From Pyropia yezoensis (Eukaryota; Rhodophyta; Bangiophyceae; Bangiales; Bangiaceae): DNA of 64,000 bases. The notes under the pieces are model-generated. The model searched no databases. It saw only the letters and a program-made list of their open reading frames with translations, and was not told where the DNA came from. Of this stretch, positions 1 through 8,598 are shown piece by piece. Numbering within the stretch: the first letter of the stretch is position 1; every line of letters starts with the position of its first letter. The stretch spans positions 17,241,816-17,305,815 of the forward strand of contig CM020619.1 in the NCBI GenBank assembly GCA_009829735.1, read 5' to 3'. The translations under genes were made by a program, and so were the position numbers.

Positions 1-859
1 CACATTAGCGTAAGGTGGCCCCCCTTTACGAGGACTCAATGTATTGAAGCAGTAAGCTCTTCGTCTTGATCGCGGCGCTGATCCCCCCCCGTCGTCGTCG
101 CCGCCTCGTCACCTTCGCAGCACTGCTTAGGGTGAACCCACCAGGCACGTCCGAAGTGACATTTATTTCTGAACTCGTGGGAACCTGGCCGAATATTTCA
201 CACGTGGCACGTATAGGGAAGACCCGGCTTGGAAAGGGTCACGTACCAACAACACGTTCCCCATATCGCTCCATACAGCATTCGGCGATGTTCATCGCAG
301 TGAACGTAAGTACAACCGGATAGCAAACCCGCAAATCGGGAGCTGGTCGGAACGCGGTCGGGCGTTCCACAGGATCGGCCTGTATGGGGAACGCACCCCC
401 CCCTTCCGACCAGGTCCGAGCCTCGGATTGGCCGATTGGCAGGCCACGACGACTGTTTCCGTGATTGAACTCAAAGTCACGTTTTCGAGATCAAGATTTT
501 GACGAGCACAAAAAGTCACACGTCACGCGTTCGTTGCAATCCGGGCCCGTCGGCGAACCACGTGCTCCATGGTACCATGGCACCTGCCGCGTGCCCGTCA
601 TCCAGCTGTCAGAAAAGCACTGACCCCTCGACAGGGGGCGTGGACGGGGGGGGGGGGGATGCGCGCGGGTGCGGTGGGCCCCTCGAGAGGACCCTAACGT
701 GGTCCGCCGGCAGATAGTCGACGTTCCGTGTCGCGGCCGCTGGGGCGTGTCACGTTGCGAGCCGCGGACGGCGGGGATGGGGCCCCTGGCACACGTCCAC
801 GAGAGGGGCGGCAGTCGGTGGGGGGGTGCTAGAGCCACTGCCAGCAGGAGGGGCGGCTC
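1..859. other. No gene recognised; left flank of the Harbinger element
   Basis: I find no convincing coding frame here. The DNA is mixed in composition up to about 480, then becomes G-rich. A perfect 14-bp palindrome (CCATGGTACCATGG) lies at 567-580. A G run sits at about 648-658. I could not find a terminal inverted repeat that would define the left end of the transposon whose genes begin at 1315. Confidence 0.4.
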
Positions 860-1010
860 CCGCGTGGAGCGGGGCCCTTTCCACAGCCTCAGAATCAGGG
901 CAGTTGGGGGGGGGGGCGCAGAACCGGCGCCAGGAGGGGGGGCGTTGAGCGCCTGGAGCGGGACCCCTTCCACAGACCCTCAAAATCAGGGCAGTGGGGG
1001 GGGAGGGAGC
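860..1010. repeat. Tandem duplication of about 90 bp upstream of the transposase
   Basis: A segment starting near 860 (TGGAGCGGGGCCCTTTCCAC...AATCAGGGCAGT followed by a G run) recurs starting near 950. The offset is 89-91 bp, with a few substitutions and a 2-bp indel. It lies about 300 bp before the transposase start. It could be a subterminal repeat of the transposon or simply a local duplication. Confidence 0.7.
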
Positions 1011-1314
1011 GCAATACGGGCCCCAGGTGGGCAGGCAGGTCGCTCCCTGTGCCGGTCGCCAGTTTGGGGGGGGTGGAGCGCCAGGGGGGTGGGGGGCGGC
1101 GCGCTGGTGGCGCCGCGTCCGTCGTCGCACGCAGTGGCCGTCGACGACGCGACCATCTCTTTCCGCACCATCACCGTCCTGTCCGCCTCACCATCGCCGT
1201 ACCCTCCACCGCGACGCCACCATTCCTTTTCTCACCACCACAGTCCCCTCCCTCACGACGCTGCACCCTCCATCAACGTATCCTCCCCCTCGCCGCACGT
1301 CCGTCGGCACGGCC

Positions 1315-2970
1315 ATGGACCTGGGCCAGGACAGCGGCGACGACTTGGACACGTACGCCATGCTCGGTGCCAGCAATGCGCTGGCGATGCGGCGCGCCAT
1401 GGCACCATCTGACGAGGACGAGGACGACGCACCCCCCGAGGAGGAGAAGCGTTATCCCGGGTCCCTTCCTGGCCAACGGCCCAACAAGAACCGAGACTTC
1501 TCTGTCGGAGTGGACAACATCCTACGTGATTACTTTGGACTCAATGGCAACCCTCCTGTGTACGACGAGAAGGACTTCGAGCGCCGCTTTCGTGTGCCGC
1601 GGGTTGTCTTCGATCGCATCTACAAGGACATCAAGGACGAGCCCGGGTGGCAGCAGACCATCAATGCCACGGGACGCCCGCAGTCTCATCCTCTCCAGAA
1701 GCTGGTGGCGGCCTTTCGCGTCCTCGCGTACGGGGAGGCGTATGACCGCACCGACGAGTACGTCCACCTCTCTCGCAGTACGATTGAGAAGGCCACCAAG
1801 AGCTTTATTGACTTCATTGTGGACACCTACGAGCACATCTACCTCCGCCGCCCCAACAATGAGGAGCTCGCCATCATCTTGAAACGGAACGCGGAGCGAG
1901 GGATGCCGGGGTGCATGGGCTCCATCGACTGCTCGCATTGGACGTGGCGCAACTGCCCTCGCGCGCACGCTGGTATGTACCAGGGCTACAAGAAGAAGCG
2001 CTCCATCGTCATGGAAACCGTATGCGACGAGGACCTCTTCATCTGGCATTTTTTCATTGGCACGCCGGGGAGCAACAATGATCTGAATGTGCTGCGCCAA
2101 TCTCCTCTTTACTTTGACGTCATTTCCGGCGTGTGGCCGCCGCGAACCTTCGACTACACACTTAACGGTCGCACACGCTCGCTCCTTTACTACCTCGCCG
2201 ACGGTATTTATCCTCAATACGCCTTTTTTGCCACACCCTTCGCCACGCCGCAGACGCCGCAGGACCGTACGTACAACAGGCTTCAGGAGGCTCTACGCAA
2301 GGACGTAGAGCGCCTTTACGCCGTTTTGACGGCCCGTTTCCACGTGGCCCTTCACCCTGCACGGTTTCGGTCGGTGCGGCGCATCATCCTCGCAGGCAAG
2401 GCCGTTGCCATATTACACAACATGACGGTGGAGCAGCGGCGCGGGAGTTTCTTGTCTCGTCGGCGCACTGGCCGGGACCATGGCGCTCCTGCTGGTGGAG
2501 GTGGTGGCGCCGCCGGCCCAGATGGCGGACCGGCGGCGATGGGTGGCGGCCCTGCCGCCGGCGGACGTGGAGACGGCGGCGGTGGCGGATCAGCGGCAGG
2601 GGGTGGCGGCCCTGCCGCCTGTGGACACGGAGACGGCGGCGGCGGTGGCGGACCGGCGGCGGGGGCTGGCGGCCCTGCCGCCGGCGGACGTGGGGACGGC
2701 GGCGGTGGCGGATCAGCGGCGGGGGGTGGCGGCCCTGCCCGTGGTGGCGGACCGGCGGCGGGGGGTGGCGGCCCTGCCCGTGGTGGCGGTGGTGGCGAGG
2801 GTCCGCTTCCCGCTGTTAGTCCAGCCCAAGACCCGCCCGTGGGCTCCTTCCTCTTTGAGCTGCGGGCACGCGCGGAGGCAACAGACGCGGATGAGTTTGC
2901 GGCACTGAGGGACGACTTGGCCGCTCATATATGGGAAGACCGCGCTGCCTTCCTCCAGCCGTATCTGTAG
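1315..2970 (+). CDS. PIF/Harbinger-type DDE transposase
   Basis: This 551-residue protein resembles the plant/oomycete-style Harbinger nuclease that cuts and joins transposon ends. The start at 1315 (MDLGQDSGDD) follows a C-rich leader and opens an acidic N-terminus. A family-typical block follows (PGSLPGQRPNKNRD, then a DYF motif and FERRFRVPRVVFDRIYKDI). The predicted catalytic triad is Asp205 in GSIDCSHW, Asp256 in GTPGSNNDLNVL and Glu332 in RKDVERLYAVL. The LADGIYP and ILHNMTVEQ motifs are also typical of the family. Residues of about 390-500 are a Gly/Ala-rich tract made of repeats near 60 bp, an unusual insertion before the conserved-looking C-terminus (FLFELRARAEATDADEFAAL). The catalytic residues are intact, so the protein may be active. 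It converges on the SANT/Myb-like gene at 3744-5311, the usual second gene of these elements. Confidence 0.93.
   Translation: MDLGQDSGDDLDTYAMLGASNALAMRRAMAPSDEDEDDAPPEEEKRYPGSLPGQRPNKNRDFSVGVDNILRDYFGLNGNPPVYDEKDFERRFRVPRVVFDRIYKDIKDEPGWQQTINATGRPQSHPLQKLVAAFRVLAYGEAYDRTDEYVHLSRSTIEKATKSFIDFIVDTYEHIYLRRPNNEELAIILKRNAERGMPGCMGSIDCSHWTWRNCPRAHAGMYQGYKKKRSIVMETVCDEDLFIWHFFIGTPGSNNDLNVLRQSPLYFDVISGVWPPRTFDYTLNGRTRSLLYYLADGIYPQYAFFATPFATPQTPQDRTYNRLQEALRKDVERLYAVLTARFHVALHPARFRSVRRIILAGKAVAILHNMTVEQRRGSFLSRRRTGRDHGAPAGGGGGAAGPDGGPAAMGGGPAAGGRGDGGGGGSAAGGGGPAACGHGDGGGGGGPAAGAGGPAAGGRGDGGGGGSAAGGGGPARGGGPAAGGGGPARGGGGGEGPLPAVSPAQDPPVGSFLFELRARAEATDADEFAALRDDLAAHIWEDRAAFLQPYL
2490..2800 (+). repeat. 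Coding Gly/Ala repeats in the transposase tail
   Basis: Degenerate direct repeats of about 60 bp (core GGTGGCGGCCCTGCC) encode alternating Gly-rich and Ala/Pro-rich blocks. The reading frame is kept throughout. Such an insertion between the nuclease fold and the C-terminal helix is not part of the family core. Confidence 0.8.
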
Positions 2971-3743
2971 CACATAGTGAGGGGTGCCATCGTAAAGGTT
3001 TTTTTTTTGCTGGCGTTTACCCTTTGCAAGGGTGGACGCCTGCTTTTTTTTTTTCCTTGACACGCTGTGCCTATTGCTTGTGTGTAGGCCATCATAGCCG
3101 CCATATCCATTCTCCCTGAGGCGTCAATGCAGAGACTCAAAGCACACGCCTACGTGATCGAAGCCCCATCCTCTGCTAGAGCCACTGCAATGCCACAGAA
3201 GGGTAGGGGAGTCTCAAACCGCGCCCACGCCAGCAAGAGAGCCATCCTGTCCTCTCCTGGCTGTGACGATGGCGCTGCCGCCGCTGCGTTTTGTGGGGAA
3301 GGAGCTCCCCCCTCCAGAGCGCAAATCTCTAAGAAGCCCTCTCGAGGAGCGTCGCGGGAATGTTGGGTGCAGCTGTGTGTGGGGACGTTGGGTGCAGCTG
3401 TGTGCTTTACTGCCACCCGGTGACGCCCGAGGGGTTCAGGCGAGATGTTCAGGCTGAGGGCTCTTTGCATGTTCCAAGGAAAAAAAAGACTGTGGTCACT
3501 TCTGGATGAAGCAGCCACAGCCAAAAAAAAACCTTTGCTGCCGTTCTACGCACGCGAAAGAAAAGCACACGACTATGAAGTGCAGCGCAGAAAAGGAACA
3601 GAGCACAAGGATGAGGCGGGTACACGCATACAAACAAAGCACAAGGATGGGGCGGGCACACGCATATCAAAAGGGTCTCAGACGGTCACAAAGATGCAAG
3701 CAAGGGATGGGACAAAACTGCAGAGTAGATGGGTCGAGGTGCA
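2971..3743. other. Convergent intergenic spacer with two small tandem duplications
   Basis: This lies between the convergent transposase and SANT/Myb-like genes. It holds poly-T/poly-A tracts (about 3000, 3045, 3480, 3524). A motif GTTGGGTGCAGCTGTGTG occurs twice near 3360-3410, about 27 bp apart. A block AGCACAAGGATGRGGCGGG occurs twice near 3600-3660, about 39 bp apart. I see no gene in it. Confidence 0.5.
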
Positions 3744-3977
3744 TCAAGCCTCCTCCTCGCCAAAATCATCAGCGTCTTCGTCGTCGGCCTTGGTTTGTTC
3801 AAGCTCTGCAGCCCACGGGCCGCCATTGTCGTCCCCGTCCTCCAGGTCCTCCTCCTCCAGGTCCTCCACGTCCTTCTCCACGTCCCGCGCAATGTCCCGG
3901 TCCACGTCCGCTTCCTCCTGCTCGTCAGATGGCCCCGGCGGGGGGCTGGGCGTACTCTCAATCATGTGCACCGCCAA
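3744..3977 (-). CDS. Acidic tail, probable frameshifted C-terminus of the SANT/Myb-like protein
   Basis: About 75 codons in a frame different from the upstream gene encode a strongly acidic segment with heptad-like Asp/Glu blocks (for example EKDVEDLEEEDLEDGDD and a final DFGEEEA). It has no good ATG of its own. It begins exactly where the longer gene at 3962-5311 runs into an A/T homopolymer (3976-3998) and then stops. The simplest reading is that it is the true C-terminus of that protein, separated by a one- or two-base indel in the homopolymer. That indel could be a sequencing error or a real frameshift. A separate tiny gene is less likely. Confidence 0.5.
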   Translation of the reverse strand: MAVHMIESTPSPPPGPSDEQEEADVDRDIARDVEKDVEDLEEEDLEDGDDNGGPWAAELEQTKADDEDADDFGEEEA

Positions 3978-5311
3978 ATTTTTTTAAAAAAAAAATTGGA
4001 CGCAACCGCATGAAAGTTGTTGGCCTTGGTCAGCTGCGCCTTCTCTCCGCGAGAGAGAGAGACCACCGGGTTCATGTCACTCTCCTCCATTACGGCAACA
4101 GGTGCGTGCGGCGGTGACGGCGGCGGAGAGCCAGATCCCCAGGAAGGAGTGCCGGTAGATGGCTCAGGGGAAGCCAAAATACGCGGTGGCATGAGGGTAG
4201 ATGTGCCCGCCTTGCGCCGCGCCTCCTCCGCGTCTCTCTGCTCCATGATGCGGTTAAGAAGGTTCTCGTGGAAGCGGCGCCCCTCCGTCGTGTCACGGAT
4301 GGCGGGGTCGCTCATGAAGGCGACCTGCATGCGCATCTTGGCCGTCTCCCCAATGCTGGTCAACGCCTTGGTGTTGACAGAGCACTCGCGCATTAGGGCA
4401 GCGGCCGCAGCGCGCGTGGTTTTGGCGGCCTTGGTGCCGCCGGGCGGCCCCTGGAAGTCCAACACCGACCCGTCGCGCTTGCCGAGGATGGGCTGGCCCG
4501 CATCGTCAAGAAGGAAATCGTCATCGCCCAGCTTGCCGGCAGCCATGTCGTACGCCGCCCCACTGTACTTATCGACGGTCCGGAGCACACGCCAGCAGGG
4601 AAGAATCCGACACTTGCCCTCGACGGGCTTGTTGTTGACGTCGACTGCTCCGCGCACCGCCGCATACCAGTCCCTTTTGCCGTTGTAGTGCGCCACAGCC
4701 CCGCGGATGAGGTCCTCCTCCCCCGGGTTGCCAGTGAGCTGCGCATGCTTGATGTAGCTCCAGGATGAGGCAAATCGCTGGGCCTGCTTGCTAATGTTGT
4801 CACGAAACGCTTTAGTGATGGCCGACGTGCTGCGTTTCGGCGTACCGGGAATGATGTGGCTGATATCCTCGCGGAAGGTGTCGGCAACGCGACCGTAGAA
4901 GACCTTGCCAGACTGGTCCGTCCCGGTGACGGCATCAGACATGATCTTGAGGGCTGCGCGGCTGAGCACGACTCGCTCAGTGTCCGTCCAGCCCATGCCT
5001 CGGCCACCGTCGGCGGAGGGCGCGCCGCCAGGCGGGGTAGGATCACTTCCAGGGGAACCGATAGAAGGGCCACAACGAGTGGGGGCGCGTGGCGCTTTGC
5101 GAGAAGGTGCAGCAGCCCGACCAGTGCGACCAGCGGGAAGGGAGCTTCCATGAGGGATGGGGGCAGTCACTCGCTTGCCGCTGCCGACCGCTGCTCGTGC
5201 GGAGCGTCCGGCGGCCTCCCCGACCCGACGGGCGCGCTCGTTGGCTGCGTTGAAGGCGGCCGTTGCGGCGACGATGGCAGGGTCGCCGCCGGCGGAGGAG
5301 CTGCTTGACAT
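3962..5311 (-). CDS. SANT/Myb-like DNA-binding partner protein of the Harbinger element
   Basis: This is a 449-residue protein starting at MSSSSSAGGD. After an Ala/Arg-rich helix and a Pro-rich linker it has GWTDTERVVLSRAALKIMSD, then VTGTDQSGKVFYGRVADTF. This is the trihelix/SANT-like arrangement of proteins paired with plant and oomycete PIF/Harbinger transposases. Such partners bind transposon ends and help nuclear import of the transposase; that role is family knowledge, not shown here. A later helical part (about residues 330-400, with many Arg, Glu and Gln) resembles the C-terminal region that follows this domain in NAM-associated proteins. The last codons read through an A/T homopolymer and end soon after it, so the natural end is probably at 3744. 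The start overlaps a second open frame (5167-6033). Confidence 0.75.
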   Translation of the reverse strand: MSSSSSAGGDPAIVAATAAFNAANERARRVGEAAGRSARAAVGSGKRVTAPIPHGSSLPAGRTGRAAAPSRKAPRAPTRCGPSIGSPGSDPTPPGGAPSADGGRGMGWTDTERVVLSRAALKIMSDAVTGTDQSGKVFYGRVADTFREDISHIIPGTPKRSTSAITKAFRDNISKQAQRFASSWSYIKHAQLTGNPGEEDLIRGAVAHYNGKRDWYAAVRGAVDVNNKPVEGKCRILPCWRVLRTVDKYSGAAYDMAAGKLGDDDFLLDDAGQPILGKRDGSVLDFQGPPGGTKAAKTTRAAAAALMRECSVNTKALTSIGETAKMRMQVAFMSDPAIRDTTEGRRFHENLLNRIMEQRDAEEARRKAGTSTLMPPRILASPEPSTGTPSWGSGSPPPSPPHAPVAVMEESDMNPVVSLSRGEKAQLTKANNFHAVASNFFFKKIWRCT

Positions 5312-6033
5312 GTTGACGTCGTTGCGCTTGGGCTCGTACCCGATGAGTCTTGAGGTGGTTGGAAGAAGGCAATCTGGCGAGCCAGCCGCTCGGCCTCCCG
5401 GATGCGCTTGAGCTTGCTCTTGAGGGTGGGTCGCCCCCACTGGTCCCGGTACTTGGTAGGCGTCACCAGCTTGGGGGGTGCCGGTGGCGTTGACGTTGAT
5501 GGGCGTGACGGTCTTGATGTGTATGGGCAGGATGGGCACGGGCAGGTAGGTGGGCAGGGTGTGACGTGCGAGGGAGGGGTCGGCTGGTGTGGAGGGGGCT
5601 GGGGTAGATGAGCCGGCTGTTGGGTTGACGGGTAGCCGCCCCGCTGCTGCTGAAGTACTGGTGCAGCTCCTCGCCATCGGCCGTCCTGGGTGGATGGGGA
5701 CGACGGCTTCCAATGGCCCCCCCCTTGGCGCTGCGGCGACAGGCCCTCCCAGTCTGCCGCGCGCCGCGATGGGCCGTACAAGGGCGCCTGGTCGTACGAC
5801 GGGGCGGCGTCCCGGCTGCCGTAGCCGCCCCGCTGCGAGGGGCCTTCCCAATCGCCGCGGCCACCACGCGGCGGCCCGTCGCCGTACCCACCCCCGCCCC
5901 GCGGCGGGCCGTCGCTGTACCCACCGCCCCCCCGCGGCGGCCCGTACCCACCGCCCACCTGTTCAGGCGGTGCGTGCCGGAAAGGGCGGGGGGGGGGGGC
6001 TCCCCGCGGCGGCAGCCCGCCGCGCCCGTCCAT
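5167..6033 (-). CDS. RGG-rich open frame overlapping the SANT/Myb-like gene
   Basis: This 288-codon frame starts with MDGRGGLPPRG and has repeated PPRGGGGY-type units, an RGG/GY box usually linked to nucleic-acid binding. A Pro/Ser-rich linker follows, then a basic helix (KYRDQWGRPTLKSKLKRIRE, continuing AERLARQIAFF). The ordered RGG repeats and the basic helix make it look truly coding. Its last 145 bases overlap, in another frame, the start of the SANT/Myb-like protein. It may be the N-terminus of that protein, joined by a frameshift, an undetected intron or an assembly error. It may also be a separate third protein of the transposon. I favour one fused protein but cannot prove it. Confidence 0.55.
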   Translation of the reverse strand: MDGRGGLPPRGAPPPRPFRHAPPEQVGGGYGPPRGGGGYSDGPPRGGGGYGDGPPRGGRGDWEGPSQRGGYGSRDAAPSYDQAPLYGPSRRAADWEGLSPQRQGGGHWKPSSPSTQDGRWRGAAPVLQQQRGGYPSTQQPAHLPQPPPHQPTPPSHVTPCPPTCPCPSCPYTSRPSRPSTSTPPAPPKLVTPTKYRDQWGRPTLKSKLKRIREAERLARQIAFFQPPQDSSGTSPSATTSTCQAAPPPAATLPSSPQRPPSTQPTSAPVGSGRPPDAPHEQRSAAASE

Positions 6034-6255
6034 GGCAGGTGCGTCGAGGGATGAGGCTCACACTTGACGGGGCAGTCTCCACGTGATGGTGATGAGGAGG
6101 GGGAGGGGGAAAGCGCGCCCAAACCAATGCCAAGGAGGGCGCGCAAATGAAGCGAAGGGGCCCGCAAGTGGTAAAGGAAGAGGTGTGGGGGGGACCGTGG
6201 CGCGAAGACGACGACGGTGCGACGACGGTGCGGCGAGGAAAGCGCGCGCGCGCGC

Positions 6256-6437
6256 AAGTGATACCCGTCCAGATGGGCCGTCGACAGGGGGGGGGCGCAC
6301 AGCACCCACCCACGACGGGCCGCCCCACGCTGGCGCGCGCGCGCGCAAGTGATACCCGTCCAGATGGGTCGTCGACAGGGGGGGGGTGCACAGCACCCAC
6401 CCACGACGGGCCGCCGCACGCTGGCGCAGAACGGCAC
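6256..6437. repeat. Tandem duplication, period 91 bp
   Basis: Two nearly identical units begin with AAGTGATACCCGTCCAGATG at 6256 and 6347. Each contains a G run, GCACAGCACCCACCCACGAC and a (CG)n tract. It flanks the right side of the transposon genes, as a similar-sized duplication (860-1010) flanks the left. The two duplications are not obviously related in sequence. Confidence 0.85.
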
Positions 6438-8598
6438 CTTGGACGCCTGAAGATGGGACCACAGCAAGGGGGAGGTGGCACACGGCGCCGCCCCCCCCTT
6501 CGGGCTTTTGTGCCCAAGGACACCAATAAACACACGCCGTGGCGTTCCCCTGCGCGTCCCCTCGCGCAAGGGCGCGCCCCAGAGCTCGGGTGGCGCCCCA
6601 ATCACCACTTTTGCGGTGTGGACAGTCGACTGGTGCACAGAGGGGGGCTCACGCCACCTGAACAGCGCGGTGGCACCACTCATCAGCCACACGGGGGGGG
6701 TGTCCACCGACGGGGTTCGCGTCGTCCCCTGCGCGGCGCTCGCGCGGGAGCCTCACGCGCGGTCCGCGTGGCCCCAAAAGAGAGAGCGTGCCCCCCTGCC
6801 ACGGCTTCATCCGTGTGATCCTCGCACAAGGGTCACCCTATCCCAACGCCGCGCCACTCACGTGGCGCTTCTCAGGAGCAGCACCCACCAATGCCGTTCC
6901 GAACGCCTGGGAGGGGTGGGGGAGTGGGGGGGCGCAGGGTCGACGTGGGCGCGCGTCGAGGCGCGCGCGCTCGCGTCGGCCGCCAGTGGGGTGTGTCAAT
7001 GGATGGTCATGTGCCACCCTCAAAGGAAGCGACCATCCGCCACGGGGGGGTGTGCCCACAGCATCCCCGCGACGTGAGTAGTCGAACACGCCCTTCCCAC
7101 GCCACCCCATCCGGCTGGGCCCCCCTCCCCCCACACGCAGGACCTGTCAACTGTTTGGCAACGAGCCCCCCCTGCGAAGAGACACGCGGTACGTGATGGG
7201 CACCTTCCAGCCCCTGAAGGAAGGTCAGACACGGACGGGCGAGGCTCGTCGAATCCGCGGCTGTCGTTCGCCGCATACAGCTCGTGGTGGCGGCCCAAAG
7301 TGGCTGGCAGCGAAACAATCGAACCATTTGTACACGGAAGTATGCGTGGCGGGTCCAAAACAGACATGATTGTTCCAGATGACCTGATTCGGTCGCGTTT
7401 CCACGACATTGACTGCATGTTTGCCGCCATGCCGACCGACTTCCGCCGGGTTGGCCTGGGGATTGACTGATCCGTCACACCCACATTGCAAATATAGCGA
7501 TCCTCGGAACGCCTCCACCCAGCGATCGCCAGACAATCTGCCCCTATTTCATGACAGCGTGTCAGCACCGATCTACCTAACTCCACGGGCGTTTTAGGCC
7601 TGCTCTGTCGGGCCTGGTCGAAACGGGCTCGGAAAGGAGCGCCAGCCAATCAGAGGCCGCTCTGAAAGTTCAGTTAGCAAACCTGAAATGAATTGAGACG
7701 TCGACGGTGGGTTCGCTCTTATCGCCTGTCAAAACATTCTTGCTTTTTTGGGAGATTCTCGAGCCAATACCTGTATAAAACCTGCATCGGCCCCCCCTCA
7801 AGGCATCATAGACACCGCTTTTACCCCCGTTTCTTGCTTTCTGCCCATAACAGCTCGGGCGATTGGTGGTCGTCACCTCCCTTGGTATGACCGGAAGCGC
7901 TCGGGGCAGGAGAGCACTCTCGTGAAGCGCAAAGAAGCGACCGACCATCGCTACGCTTGGGAGCAATGTTTAAACAAACGCGTTTAAAAATCGCACAATC
8001 TCTCGCACTGGTTAAGCAAAAACCTGCGCGACGACAGCTTTTGAGGGTCTGCACGGAAAAATCTCTCCGCCTTCCTCGACATCTACAACGTGAATTCTGA
8101 CCAATGGAACGCTCCGTCCAGCAAACAGCAGCGCCACCGCTGTTGTCATTGGTTGACAGAACACCGACAGAGGCCGTCGTGTCGGTCATCCTGGGGGAGA
8201 ATCTTTGGCCTCAGCCCATCCCCTCGATCAGAAAAGCAAAATTCTGCTCGAGCCATTCATTTTCGTGCTCGAGCAGAGCATGAATTTGCACAACGAAGCA
8301 AGAGATCTGGCCAAAATCGGGCTTGTATCTTGACAGCGGATAAGCACTTCTGCGCTTCCGCGCCGCTATGTATCTCGCTTCCGCCGCCGTTGTCCCCGCG
8401 GTTCCGACCCAGCCCGGCACGCTCGGCCTGTCCCCGGCCGCCACCATTTCCGCTGCTGCTCCCAACCCCTTCCGATGCTGCTGCCAATCGCTTCCGCCTC
8501 AACCCCGCACTCCTTCGTGGGACCGAGCACCGGTAGGCGCCCTGCTGTCGCCGCCTCGCTTCCTACCCCCCGCCAGCAACTCCGCCGCGGCTTCCACT
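6438..8598. other. Intergenic region, no supported gene
   Basis: Open frames here do not look coding. The stretch of about 7200-8350 is lower in GC than its surroundings and may be a decayed insertion. A TATA-like box (TGTATAAAAC) lies near 7770 on the plus strand, too far from the next start for a simple promoter. The last 60 bases before 8599 are C-rich, as before other starts in this window. An in-frame extension to ATG 8368 could supply a plastid transit peptide for the next gene. Confidence 0.4.

Noticed and set aside
994..1314. N-terminal extension of the transposase
   Set aside because: The upstream 107 codons are translated simple sequence without family resemblance. ATG 1315 begins the acidic N-terminus that leads into the conserved block.
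7020..7649. Minus-strand frame of 209 codons
   Set aside because: Its composition is unbiased but there is no recognisable motif, and overlapping frames are equally open. It may be remnant DNA of an old insertion.
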